From the NCBI GenBank assembly GCA_029891345.1, contig CM056995.1, positions 216,818,547 to 216,882,546 of the forward strand: a stretch of 64,000 bases of DNA. The letters run 5' to 3'. Under the pieces are notes generated by a model. It was not told where the DNA came from. It ran no database searches and worked only from the letters and a program-made list of their open reading frames with translations. How positions within the stretch are numbered: position 1 is the stretch's first letter; each line of letters opens with the position of its first letter. A program made the translations under genes and the position numbers. Origin of the DNA: Dryococelus australis. Lineage: Eukaryota; Arthropoda; Insecta; Phasmatodea; Phasmatidae. Positions 12,201 to 27,200 of the stretch are shown piece after piece.

Positions 12201-15200
12201 ACAGTACTGTACAAGGACCTAGGAATTTAGAAATAACGAAGTGTCCCAAAATTTTGGGGATAAACTTCGACCTCCAATTCCTTATCACCATTGGCCAATA
12301 GAAAGTCTTTACACAATACTAAATTTCCCGCGGCAAAGGGAACCAGCAATCTTTTTTTTTTTGTCTAAATATTCGGCAACTTCCCGTTTCGCAACCTCCA
12401 AACGGCGAGCCACGTCAGTCAGGAGATAAACTCGCTCAGCAGCATCCAAGGAGGGAGGTAGGGGTACATTCTAAATGTTTAGGAGGGGATGGGTCAACTG
12501 ACGATCTAAAAAAGGCAAGGAACGAGAGTACCCAGTGGAATCATGTACTGCACTATTGAATCCAAAGCTGATAAATTCGCAATCCCGGTCCCACAAATTT
12601 TGATCTTGATTATTGAATACAGTTAAATTTGCCTTAATATTATTGTTGAAACCCTCTACCTGATAGACTTTTGGGAAATACGGACAAAAGATATAATACT
12701 TTAGACCAACGCAAACACATGTATTTAAAACATACTGATTGGAAAAAAATGCGCATTATCTGTAACGATTTCTGTACGAGCGCCAAAAATTATCCTATGT
12801 TCAGGCAAGGTTTTCACAATGGTGGGAGCTTTCATATTCCTAAGTGGCAAAAAAGTTACAAATTTCGAGAAAAATGTCCGACACCGTCAATAAAGAGATA
12901 TTTCCTTTACGGGAGCGAACTAGCAGTCCGAAGATGTCTAAATGAACCACCTGCCAGGGACAATCGGGTACCTGAAATTTCACTGGACAATAATCAGTAT
13001 GTTAGGCTTGCTTACAACATTGGCAATCGTGTTATGATCTCACATACCAAACCACGTTAGTCTTTACTGACAGCTAGGCTAAATGCGAAGAAATTTTCAA
13101 CTCCATCTTGTTAATTCCTAGACGGCCCCCAAAAAGGGAATCGTGAAAATATTTTAGTATCATGGAACGTAACCTTTCCAGCACCACCAATCTCCCGTGC
13201 ACGCCCTGATTTCCCAGAAAAAAATGAAGTTATCCTTAACCATATACAAGGCATGATACTCCCATGGCAATATCAATTTTAATCTGCTGACACCACCCAT
13301 AAGATTCCTGCACCTCCCGTAACTGCACAAAATATTCCAGACATCCCTGTATAAATTTTAAGTAGCTCGTGGATCTGCCTCAACTTGTTCAAAATCTACA
13401 GGGTTAAACATTCTGGACAATGCATCAGCCACAGGATTGTTCTCGCCATGGACATGGTGAACCTTAAATCTGAGCCGAAATAACCTAAGCACCCACCTGC
13501 TTAACTTTTCCAACTGATGCGAGTGACTTAACGACCAACTCAGCACCTGGTTGTCCGTAAAAATGTCACATTCCTTGTGCTGAATGTACGCCACGATCTT
13601 TTCAAGTCCAAAAAGGCAAGCTAGAGTCTCCTTTCAATAGATCTCCAGATTATGCTTGGGCTCTGTCAGCGATCTACTAGCGAAAGCCACCGGAGCAATA
13701 CTACCATCTACCCACTGACCTAAGGCAGCACTCAAAGGGACCGCAGATGCATCATCCTAAATTTCAAAACGGCTAGTAAAGTCCGGCAACGTCAAAAAAG
13801 GGGGAGTAATAAGTATTTCCTTAAGTTGGACAAAGGCCTGCTCCTGCCCTGCTCTGGGCCCCAGATAAATTCGACCACTTTTTTTTTTAAACCATTTAAA
13901 GGAGCTGCTACTTATGAAAAATGTTCTATAAATCAGCATAATAACCCATCAATCTTAAACATTTTTGTACCCCTTAAAAAGTGCGGGGACACGGAAAATT
14001 CACATCAGTACCAGTCACTCCAACAATAACTTACCCTCACTTATCACATAGTCCAATAATTGCACTTTATTGGCACACAAAGTCACTATATCCGGAGTCA
14101 CCATTAATTCCACTTCCCTAAATCTCTCCAACACCTGACGCAAATGCCCCAGATGCAACTCAAAAACGTCACTATAAATGATTACATCATCCACATAGTT
14201 GAAAACCAATTTATATTTAAATTTCACCAACACGTGATCCAAAACGTGATGCCTGGCTACCGAAATTTTCCCCCATGGGAATCCTAGTAAACTCATATTG
14301 GTTCCACGGAGTGCTGAAGGCCGTGTATTTTCTGCGGGACGGGTCCAGAATACATAGATAAAAACTGTAATTTAAAACTAATACTGAGTACATTTTAGCT
14401 CATCCTAAATACTTTAAGGCACAACCAACAGTAGGTAAAGGGAATGGGTCTTTATGAATTTTTTTAAAATTAGGGAATGGTTAACCACCAACCTATACGT
14501 ATCGCCTTCCCGCTTTTTTTTTTTACTATAAATCACTGCGAACAGTACTCAGATGTTGGAGAAACTATTACCCTGGCTTGTAGTAATCTTTGAATGATGT
14601 CATGCAATCCTGCAATTTTGGTGGCGGACAACGAAAATTCCGATCTTGAACGGGCACAACATCTACTAAGGCGATCTTACACGGCAACAAATCGCACTTC
14701 CCTATTTTATTAGTTACTACGACCATAAACACCTCGCGTAACCTTGCTACATCCTCTCTAAGGGCGACGCAAAGGGGCATAATACCAGCCCGTTATTCAG
14801 TAACATCAACAAACCACAGGAAACCCGAAAGATTAATTTTTCTGGCATGTAGCATTGCAAGAAGAACACATGATATATTTTGTGGAGAAATTTTCATTAA
14901 ATATGCTCTAAAACATAAACCATAGCATATACATTGTACTAGGCAGATCAATAAGCATGTAGATATTATTAAAAACTACCCTTAAGGAAATATGCTGAGA
15001 AAGCTAGGTAAATACACTCTTGAATTTAAAGCCACTATAAAACGACAATAATAATGATGCTTACATTTGGCTGCTCTCAAAAAACGCATGAAAAATCTAA
15101 GAGTAATAAAATATATTTTGGAGTAAATTCACGTTTACATCATTTGCCAACATTATAAAAACTCTCATTACATAATAATTACTTGAAATTTACTAGATTC

Positions 15201-18200
15201 CGGGGCTAGTACATTTCTAAAATAATTGTGCCTTAACTTTTACTAACATTTTAAGGTCTCTTAAAATTTGTCACTATGAGAAACCGAAGATTTAAACATT
15301 TCTCATTTAAAATCAGGACTTTATCACATTCAAGACTAATGACTTTCCCTTTTAAAAAAGTATTTTTACCCACACGTCTTGCTTTTAAAATACACAAAAC
15401 ATAAAGTTATTTTTTTGCTTCCATTTATAAAGACTTGTTACTTTGACTGAAATGTCATCACAACAGCAATTTATCTTTTACGTAAATATTTTTACATGTG
15501 TTACTTAACTTTTATACAAACGCATAGTCAACTTATTCTTTGCCATTTAAATTATTATTATGATCGGCTGTAAGAAAAACAAACATTTTTAACTTTAAGC
15601 GCCTGACTTAGACAAATTCGCTCCATGCTGTCTAGCAATGAGATTTTCTATCTATCTACCAAGGGACATGCTATAATGCTTAATTTTTCATGTTGACCTG
15701 AAGGGTCACTACAAGTACAAAGTTATACTTAACTTTGAAGAACGAGACCTAGGAATCACTTTCCTCCCCGAACCAGCGAAACTCCAACCTATATATACCC
15801 AAAGCTTTGGTTACACTCCCCCTCCCTACTAGAGGTATTTTAAATTCTCAACCAATCATATTACGACGAGCATTTCATGCAGTTCTTTACTATTCAAAAC
15901 TGGTGTAGAAAAATCACTTCTGGGGCGCTGTAGTAAGTCTCTGAGCACTGCTATAGTTTCAACCGCCGCGCCACCACTGCACGCCGCAATGCCAGTGCCC
16001 CCTCCCCCCCCCCCCTTTTCACATAGCGCTTGCTGCAACCAGCTGGGGACCATGCTTTAGTAGTTGAAAGGTATGTGTTGCGTTCGGACGTATGTCTGTT
16101 CGCTAGTCAGCTGTTCTGCCAAGCCAGACGCTGGCGTTGCATGTAAGCAAGGCTTCTACGCAGAACTTCAAGTGTTAGCAGCAATTTGAGGTAGGGAAAA
16201 TTCTCCAAACATGCTACATGTAGAATTTGTAGGATTTTTCAGCACAAAGCAGTAATTCTTGCCAGGCGCTATTGCATAGATTGGTCAGGAAGGCCAGGAC
16301 GGAAATGTAGCTAGATCGGGAAGTCATTGTCAGGCAGCGGAAAAATCCGAGTATGAGACGCCTCGTCACAACCTTGACGAATTTCCACTAATCTACCGAT
16401 CTTGAAATGCAAATCTACCACAGGCACAGCTTTTAACATGTCACCATTCGCTATGCTTAACTGCAACTCATCGACACGACGCACGTGGGATTGTGAAAGC
16501 GTCTTAGTGGAAATTAATCGTTTGACAAAACTCCAACTGGCAACACAATGCATTGCAGCCGTATCTTCCAAGACTCGGTATACGGCTCCCCCGCACGCCA
16601 TCTACACAAGACACTTTCTAACAACTTGCGGTTTTTTACTGAAATAAATAGCAGCCGTAAATACCGCACACGTTTCCCGATAATGAACATTTAGTCCTAA
16701 CACGCCCTGGTCCCCCCACAACGGAAACATTTGTGTTGATTGTAGGAATTACGTGGCTGGGAGCACTCATTACTTGTGTGACCCCGAACAGCACAGTTTA
16801 CACAACGACAATTCTCCACTTTGTCACGAACTACGGCGACATCACCTCCACGCGCCGGTCTTGGAGCAGAATTATCAACGGGGAAAGGTCGCCCGCTATC
16901 CTGACGTAGCAGCAAGTCTCCCTTCGATTTCCACTGCTAGAGCCCGGAGTCCAGCGATCGAACGCGGCACGGGCAACAACACACGCACTGTGCTTACATG
17001 TACAGTATTGACTGTTTCCTCTTCGGGAAGATCTAAACATCAAACATCAAACACGCTGATGACCGACCACTGATTCTACAAATTCAATTAAGGGTTCCCC
17101 TGGCCGCTGAAACCGATGAATGTAAATGCGTACACAGGTGCATTTGATGCGCGCTGGCAATGCTTGGGATAGAACCTTTTTTTTTTTTTTAAAACTGCAA
17201 AATGAAACTGGCACGTCATTAATCTCCTTTATAATAAATTGTAGGGTATAAACCCTCGCAATTTACCGACAAGGCACATAACAACGTTTTATAGTCGCAC
17301 AGGCGTAGATCGATAATATTTGCTACAGCAATAAAAATAGAAGTGCCACATGGGTCTCCACTAAGTTAAGAACAGGAATATATTGGATGGACTGAAATAT
17401 TAGTTTACTAGTGAGGGGAGTGCAACTGACCAAACTCGCCCCCTCAGTTATGCGACTCGCAAAACTGAGGGCAACTCCTCCAAAACATAACCGCCAGTCG
17501 ACGTAAGGAGATGTCGTGGCCAATGAGCAGATTACACAGCTCCTCTTTTCGCAGGCTGTATATTAACCCTACACCCTCGGCTATGGTACATGCAAAAAAG
17601 AAAAAAAAAACATTAACAGAAAACAAACCAGTAGATAAACTTGAGGCGTACCACAAGTTTTTCATTCAAATAAACAATAAATACTGAAAGGCCAACGACA
17701 AAATTCATTATAATCAATCAGGTACAATGGAACCGTAATCGATCAGACCTTTAAAACAAATCATCTCTGATAATAATTCAATCCTCAAAACCACTCCGAC
17801 AATAATTATCAGCACCTCAGTAAATATATAATAATCTAAATTGCTCAATATACGAACATCGCTATATCAAGAAATGCATGACCGCCGAGAGGCTCCAGCA
17901 GGCACGAAGGTCGGAGGAGAACAGACTTGAATTTTCGCATTAATTTAAACTGAAAAACAAAGTAGTGGAAATCTAGCGAGTGCGCACGAGCCCGGGGGGG
18001 GGGGGGGGGGGGAGTCATAGAGGTTGCAGAACGAGAGGATGGGTCGGACACCGAGATCGGGAAACCGACGGAGTGGTGGTAAAATTTAACAACAACGAGG
18101 AGCGCGCTGTGATCAGCGCAATACGAAGAATAAACACAATTTTATTGATCCTGATATATGACAGAACGTCATCGCGATAGCATTACATTTGTGAACAAAA

Positions 18201-21200
18201 TATTTGTTAGTTGCAGCGCCTACAGCTATGCATTTACCTGTGACTGAAAGTGCTTAATCACCTTCACTGGACGACCTTTACATGGCTGCTAAATATTTAG
18301 CTAGTGTTACTAAGCATGTCGTTTTGAAATAAAACCACTAGTGAAAGTATTGAAAAATAATTTTTATTGTAGCTTTTAACTTCCCCCCCCCCCCCACACA
18401 CACACACAAAATCACACACACTATAACGAGGACTTTGGGCGAGAGACGGCTTATACAGTAGGCTAACATAAGCGGACGTTACTTTAACAGTGATAATTCG
18501 ATCACTTTCCGTGAAAACACAGTGAATCATGTAATTCTCCTCCTCTTTTCGTTCCAACGCCGGTAAATATACTACGCGGTGTCGCCCACACAAGCTAACA
18601 AGCTTACACAACGCCCATATGCGCTGAGTGAATTCGTGTCCTTATATTATTAAGGAGAAAATTATTTTAATATTAATTAAATTCTCCAGAAATTCAACTA
18701 CGATAATTGTCTTCAAAAATTAATTTTCTTGTTAAATTTGAGAGCTCAATTTTATCGTTTCGTGTCTTTCATTAATTCTTACAGCAATATAAGTACTTCT
18801 CGACAAACCTACATTCATTCCTTTTAATTATGTTTCTAAGAGCCAGTGGGACTGTTTTGTTTGCAAAGTTACGAAAAATTCCTAATTTCAAGTTCTGAAA
18901 TATTGGAACAATTCTAACTTTTTTTTTTTTTTTTTTTTCTCCAAATAAAGCTTGTCACTCAAGGTAAGGCGAAAGAGATGCTGGCAAACTTGTAGATAAA
19001 TTGGTCGCGAGTGTATGTTTGTAAGTGAGGTATTATTTGGGTCATTTACGGGAGTTTAAATGGAAAATTAAGAAATTACACTTATGATGTAAGCGCTCAT
19101 CGCGCACAAAAAAAGAAAGAGTTTTCTGTATTTACAATTTACAGTTATTCGCCTTACAATCCTTTGTCTCAACCCACGGAAGCTAAGAGAAAATAACTAT
19201 GCTATTCAGATTTACTTGTAACCGAAACTAAACCAAACGATGACCTAACCAGCATTTTGTCACATCATTCTACATGATAGGATGTTGTGATGGAAATATG
19301 GCGACAACAAATTATATTTACAAATTAATGGATGTTAGTATTTGCATATTTTGGGTGTTTGTATTGTTAGATTACCGCAAACCAGTTTCCCGCCAATAAA
19401 ATGCACTGTCATGAGACTTGGACTAAATAGTAAGTTAGACAAAATAAAACAGGTTCTCTTAATGCTCAAGGAAATTACTATATACCACCATGCTCAACCA
19501 GTTAAGGTTTTTGTACCTTTAAATTGAATATAAGTTGTACATGCATTAAGTAATGTTCATAATTGTTAAGAAAGCGGCAAATTGTGGAAGTGTACGGGGT
19601 CGCTTGTGTTTGCGCAGGTACCTGGATTTCATGAACATCCTCAGCTACGACTACCACTCGGCCTTTGAGCCTTCAGTGAACCACCACTCGCCGTTGTACC
19701 CAATGGAGGAGGAGAATGAGTACAACTTCGACACCCAGCTGTGCATCGTGAGTACACGCGCCTTCTCCTGCACGTGCATGTACACAGGCAGCTTGTCGGA
19801 GCGTGGTGTGTGTAGTTGACCCTCGCATACCCGAGACTGCATCACGGGCACAGGTCATACATGAGTCAAAAGGGAGTGAGTGATGATATTTGGGCGGCTC
19901 TTAATGTCGTGGTCGTGAGAGCCGATGAGGGTGAAGCGAGTTGAGTATGGAGTAGCGCCGGAATGCAAGCGCGGGGGGAAACGGGAGATCCCTGAGAATA
20001 CCCGCTGACCAGTGGCATTGTCTGGCACGAACATCACATGTGGAAATCCTGGAGCGACCCGCTGGGAATCGAACCCGGTTCGCTTAGGTGGGAGGCGAGT
20101 AATCTAACCACTACACCTCCGTGATCCTGAGTCAAAAGTGAACATTTTTTTGTGTTGGGGGGGGGGAAGGGGTCCTTCCTACAGGCTATGGCCAACTCCA
20201 TATCGTTCCCTCGCTTCCCTAAAACGCAAAAACAACCACATGTACTGTAGAAGTGAGAAAGTACTTCTGTGAATCTAGGGAAATGTGTAACATTGCAGTG
20301 TGGGAGCGACGTGTAGTTGTTGACGGAGATGTGGTGTGGGTTATGTGCAGGACTACACGGTAAAGCACCTGATCGAGCTTGGCGCGGACAGAGACAAGCT
20401 GGTGGTGGGTATCCCGACCTACGGCCGCTCCTACACGCTCTTCAACCCCGACGCCACGGACATCGGGGCGCCTGCTGATGGCCCAGGCGAGCAGGGCGAC
20501 GCCACCAGAGAGAAGGGATACCTCGCCTACTATGAGGTAGGTGCCGCCTCTACACTCCCACTGAACTACATGTCTTCTAGGCGTTCCCTGATTACCATCT
20601 CCTAGTAAATCTGTTCATATACTGATAAATATTAGCATGTCCTGGTAAATATGTTCATGTACTGCTTAAATGTGTTCGTGTCCCGGTATATCCTGGCAAA
20701 TCTGTTTACATCATGCTTAATCTTTTCATAACTTGGTAAATCTGTCAACATCCTGGCAAATTTATTCATATCCTGATAAACGTGTTTCTAACTTGGCAAA
20801 TCTGTACATACCCTGGTACATCCATTCATAACCTGGTGATTATGTTCATATTCTGGTGAATACTTTCATGTCCTGGCTAATCTGTTCACGTACTCTGGTA
20901 AATATGTTCACAACTTGGTAAATCTGTTCATATCCTGCTAAGTTGGTTTACATCCTGGTAATGTTGTTCATACCCATGTAAACCCATCCCGTAAGCACCC
21001 TACAGTCTATTATTTTTTTTTTGCTGAGGAATTATCTGTACATTTACAAACCTTTATAAAAATTCAGTAAGTACCTTTCTAAAATTATTTTTTCTTTAAC
21101 GTTATAACAACCGTATATGTTGGACCTAATATGCGCAAAAACCAGTTTGCAATTGTCCAGGAATCAATTTCAGTCGCAAAGTTCATATTGCTTCACTTAA

Positions 21201-24200
21201 TCAGTGTTTTTTTTTTTGGTATTAGGTAGGGGGAAGTTCATTACAATGTTCTCTCAAATTTAAGCAAATGTAATTGACTTTCACTTTATTTCCTAGAACA
21301 GATAAACTCATTTGATCACCAGTGGCGTGCAATGCAGTGTTGCAAGGTAAGCTGGTGCTTGCTCACTGCTGTACATTCAAGGTGCACGCAGAAGGAGCCA
21401 GAAGCCACCGTGCAGTCTAGGGAAATAGAATGTATTCCGACCACTCGCAAGCGAGCAAGAGAAGGATCCATTGTCCTGTGACGCCACCTGTCGAGCTAGG
21501 TTTTAGTGGTGGAAGTGTAAACTAACAAGCAACAGGGTACAGACCTCAGCTAATGCCAGCTTACCTTGAAACAGTTCACCGCACGCCATTGGTGATCACG
21601 CTGCTATGCATATTTTCGCTGCCTAATAAATTTGTAACCAAGCGAACAAACTACAAAAATTATTCATAAGGTTGCAATTCCAATGACCTTCGTCCTGAGG
21701 TGAACATTAATAAAAATATATATTTTGCTATTATACAATTAAATGTGGCCTACTATTCAATACACCTGAAGACTTAATGTAATTCTGCTCGCAGCAATTC
21801 TCTAAATCAATAGCAACGATCCTTTCCCCGGGAAATTATATAATTTCACGCATATAAATACGACTATAAGTTAATGACTATAAGACAAAATCCGAAATAA
21901 CTCGAGGCGAATGCTGGGATAGTGCAACTTGCACCGTCCTTAATAACTTTGCTGTCGATGAGACTTTAAGCCCAATTAACTGCCTATCTATAAGGTAAAA
22001 TGGTAAAGTGGTAAAGAACTTGAGGATATAATAAGAAGGTACAAATATTAGAGTTCATTTGTTAGAAATAATCTTCAGTGAATATGATTCGAAAGACGTT
22101 CCCTACTTCTTTATGATTATTTGATTAACCTTTTTTTTTCAAGAGTATGTTAAAAATAATATTATTTCATATTATCAACCATGTGAACTGAAATACAAGC
22201 ATTTGGCTTATTATATTATGAATACGTGTATTGTAATTTTTGTAATTTTTTTTGTAGAAATACTAAAAATTTAGCTTCTTGTTTCCAAAATATTTCTTTT
22301 AAAAATAAAAATAAATTCAACAGTGTATGGTAGTCCAAATGTTCACTTTTGGGTTGTCCCACGGACATCCCCTTAGTACTTCTGGTATAAGCCTTAGGAT
22401 CTACACAATATTGTACTCATTATGTGCACATATTTTATGGTATTAGTAACGGGACATCATGAGGACATTGATAAAAATCCCGAGAATATCAAGAAATCAA
22501 CACTTTAAAATGTTACAATTTAAATTGGTAAAGCCTTGTAGTTTCATCATTAGCAAAACATTAATTTTTTTTTTTTTTTGACGACTCTGTCTAGTACGCT
22601 ATAAAAGTTATGCTATTTCCAGTTAATAAAGAAAATAATCCGAAATTTTTGCAATGCAATGTGTCAAAATTGTAATTTTACCGATTTTGTTGCAAAAAAT
22701 ATATAAATATTTGTAATAATTAAAAACAAGACGGCCAACTCTCTTGATTAATATTAACAAATTGTTTGCAATATATATTACAGGAAAATTCTAAAAATTC
22801 CGAAGGTCAATTATATGCAATATTAGCTCATATTTGACAACTTAAAAAATATGAGTAAAATTGTGATCGGTAATATATCTTGAGGTAATTCATGTATTTT
22901 GTCAGTGTAAATCATCTAATTTTGGAAAGTGAGTTATATTTTAGTAACCTCATAACGTACTACTGCGAGTATAGGCCTACTCTTTCACGTACGACGTGTT
23001 TCAGAACAGATATAAAATCATGTTTGGTAATATGCAAAGACAGAAGATAGCAGTAATACAGACAGCACCCTTCCCTTGGTGTTTCTGTTGGCTGCAGGTG
23101 ACGCACGAGCATTTTATAATTGGTTCCTGCTTGTACCTTGACCTAAAAGAGAGAGAAGTGCTTAACATGTAACTGCATATTCGAAAAATTATTCGGTCCG
23201 CAAAGGGAAAATATTCGCCATTCAATAGCATAAAAAAGTCTTGTTTTGCTATGATACTAACAGACGTGGTACATGTGGTCGCAGATCTGCGAGAACCTGG
23301 AGAAGAACGACTGGGAGGTGGTACAGCCGAACCCCTCTGCGATGGGGCCGTACGCCTACAAGGGCAACCAGTGGGTCGGCTACGACGATGAAGACATCGT
23401 CCGCCGCAAGGTGAGTGGCAGGTTTAACTACCGCCAACAAGCCCCAATTATGTGCTTGGCGAGCGTTCACACTGTTTAACATCCCGCCAACACTGCCGCA
23501 ACAGCCCTAGGCCAGTGCCTCCACGTTGCATGGAAGGAAATGTGGAGGGCACGTAACATAATGTCATTAGGGGATGCGAATTACAACGTGGCGGGTTTAA
23601 AGCAACCCGCACGCCCTGCCAGCCAATATTGCTGTATTAAATCAAGAAAAATTAATTATGTGGCTGAATACCTTTCAGAACTTTACTATACTTTTTGTAT
23701 TGCCTTAAAAAATAATGAAAAAAATTATAAAAATAACTTTTCGCTAAAAGTAGAAAATGTTTTCAATCAGTATAACAACGCGAAATAAACAACAAATTGT
23801 AAAAAAACGTCCGTATACTTACACATGGGTATCAGAGACTTAATATTTTAATATGAGTATCGCAGTAGTTGAAAATTAACTCATAAAATACATGGATTAA
23901 AACGGTTACACATTCAGAAACAAATAAAAAAACCTGTACACTTTCAACTCTGCGTGAAATTATGCACTAGGTTATCACTTAAAAGGTTGGATGCAATAAG
24001 TCTATATATGGTTGTGGAGAGGTGAACTGTTCACTAGTTCTTACACTTTGCTTACATCAGGTCTTTATGTTCCTTGCTTACTCAGATCTCGCCAGAACTG
24101 TACCGACGAATATATATTAATGGCCCACTGTTTTAGAGGGTGTGGCCAACTTCACGTCGACCAATAAAACTAGAGATACCTGTGTCTAATATATATACGT

Positions 24201-27200
24201 TTATCATGGCCAGTAACGTATTTTACACTTGAATGGTTTTCTTCGGAAAAAAATATTCCTTTTGAAGGTCATACATCTTTTTCTACGGTCCTTGCTTACC
24301 AAACTAAAGAACAAAGTTAAGGAGGCATGAACATACATTAGGTTTAAAACACATACATAATTAATAAATATTTGCTCGTTTGGTATACTGAAATCGTGTT
24401 CAAAGTGTTGATGTTTTATAGTCTACTGGGCTTTATATTCATACACATTATATATATATAAGTCTATGTATATACTATGGACTACCGACTAAAATTGTAG
24501 CGAACAGTTTGGCCAAGTTACAGTCTGTAGATTTATGTCTCTTCTGAATTATGCGTTATGATGTTTACAGAAGAACTGATTATGTGTTATCAAATGAGTT
24601 GGTTTCCAATATCACTTAGCAGTTTGTCTGCGATGTTGTGACATGTTTAAGCGTTAAGAGAAATAATAACGTTTTATATCCCAAGTAAAACTTGTGTGGC
24701 AGCTGGCGATAAGAACACAGCATTCGGTGTTGTTGGCGGGCAACTGATATTTGCAGTAACGTTAACATAAAAAAATATTTAATAACCATGAGTATGCACA
24801 TTTTTACATTTGTTTACGAAAATAAGCTTCTCTGCTAGAAATTATATGTTTTGAAGAACGTCCTGCTTAAATATGGCTGTATTATACGAGGTTAGGTTAT
24901 GTTAGATTGGGAATAGAAGTAAACAGAGCCGGACTGTCGCAAATTTCCATTGACTACAGTTAAGTATTATCAGGTGAATTTTTAATCGTAAATCCAGAAT
25001 ACGCAGTAGTTCCGCGTTCGAGGACAGGGGTTAGTACATAATTATTAATCCATAGTTTTTAAATTGTAAACGCAGTTTTATACTCGTAGAATAGTTATAC
25101 TAGAACCACCTGTTTTTCACGAAAAGATTTACGTGTAGGCTAGACTTCAATATACCGTTTGCACACTTGCAGCCTTCCTTTGTCTATTGGCCACCTGTCT
25201 TTGTGTGAAGACTGACTGCTATTGAGATAGCCAATCGGAATTACTGTTCTCCGACGCTGAGCGTCCGTGATCCGCGGGCAGACAGATAAAACGCGTAACA
25301 ATTCAAATCATCCACTCACGAAAGAGTTTCTGCATTGGAGTGTTTTAGAACACATCTTGTCCTGAAATCTTTTCGCGAAAAACAGGTGGCCCTACACTCT
25401 AAATTAGAATCAGTGGGAAACCACTGATTGTTTCAGCGAAAAAATTTTAGTGATGAAATAGTGACGTGAAATTATTTCACTGATTGAATAAGTGAGGGCC
25501 GACTACAGTAGCGAATTAAATATTGGTTTTTCTGAATGTAGCCAAATAATTACGTGAAATAAACATATTTACGATAGTTTACTATTCATACTACAAAATT
25601 TACCGTTGTTTAAAAAAAGTAAAAAAAATTTCGGACAGTATTAAATTCACAAACCTTTCGGCTATAGGCCGTTACCTTACAACCTGCGCTACCACGCCAG
25701 GTTGAGATAATGAGAGGAAAATATATGCTTTATAGTTCCGCTGCGAAATCATGCAGATTTAAATTGTATGTGATCTTGAATGAATAGTGCAATGGGGGTG
25801 AATGACAAGATGGAAGTTTTTGGACATTCGCCATTGCGATGCAGATGTCTGTCATGAATAACAAAACAGGACTGAGAACGAAAAATTCTTAAAAAAGACA
25901 AGCAACCTATTTTCTCGTCCATAGGTTGCTTGTCGTTTTAAAGTATTTTTTCGTGCTCAACCCTGTTTTTTTTCCATGACAGACATCTGCATCGCAATGG
26001 CGAATATCCAAAAATCTCCATCTTGTTAAATTGTATGCCCTTACTTCTCGTTTTTTTTTGTTTAATTGATACCATTAGGTTTGTTAAAGCGAATAGTATA
26101 TAATTAAAAGCCGTGTGTTCATATAACCTCATAAAATGGCGTTTTGAAAGACGAAACACATTCTAAAAATAAATTTGTATTGGTTTTGTTAGTTTAATCG
26201 TTGTTATTTCACTTGATACTCTTTGTTTAGCGGGCATTTCCAAACGTTGTTTGAGGGCCATTTTTACACGCAATTTAACTGATCCTTCATTCAAAAATAA
26301 TCCACTGAGTAAACAGTGAAAAAAATGACTGATGAATCAGTGGAAAGTATTAGTAAATGAATAAGTGAAGGAAAGCTGGCATTTTTTCACTGATTCATCA
26401 GTCAAATTCCCTGAAGTGAGTGTTGAATCAGTGAGATACGTTTGACTGATTGAAACAGTGTAATTGTCACTGACTCAGATATACCTAGAGTGTAGTTTTG
26501 AGCGTCCTGTGAGTGAAGCGAGCGCGCTGGGCCAGTGTGACCTTGTGCTCGGCAGGCCAAGTATGTGAGTGAGAACGCGCTGGGCGGCATTATGTTCTGG
26601 GCGATCGACAACGACGACTTCAGGGGCAAGTGTCACGGCAGGCCCTACCCGCTCATCGAGGCCGGCAAGGAGGCTATGTTTATCTCCAACGGGTGAGTGT
26701 CGTCAGCGAGCGAGAGGAGTGATATGAGCGGCTCTTAGCATCGAGGTTTTAGGAGCCGATGAGGGTGGAGTAAGGTGAGTGTTGAGCAACGCCGGAACGA
26801 AGGGGCGGGGGAAACAGGAGATCCCCAAGAAAAGCGTTATCGTCCGCCACGATTCCCATGTGCACAAATTCGGATAACTTCGGCCGGGAATCGAACCCGC
26901 ATTGGTGGGGGGCGAGTAGTTTGACTACCACAGCACTGTGGCCCCTCCTTCAAGGATAAGAGCCGGTCCAGGGTACCACCTAGATACTCTGTTACTGGTT
27001 GGGTATAAACTTCGCCATAATGTTTACTTCTTTTATAGTGTGGCCCGGTGAAGTGGGCACTTTTCAAACAAACTTTCAAAAAAATCTCTGCTGGTGGCTC
27101 CACAAATGCTACAGTATACACATGCGTGAATATGATATTCGCGATAAACTGAGCACTTTTCGAAAGCCCTGCTAAATATTTTCAATTCAATTCAATTCAA

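Noticed and set aside
12671..13060. 129-codon + strand open frame
   Set aside because: It is antisense to the decayed Gypsy integrase, whose zinc-binding and core motifs read on the - strand.
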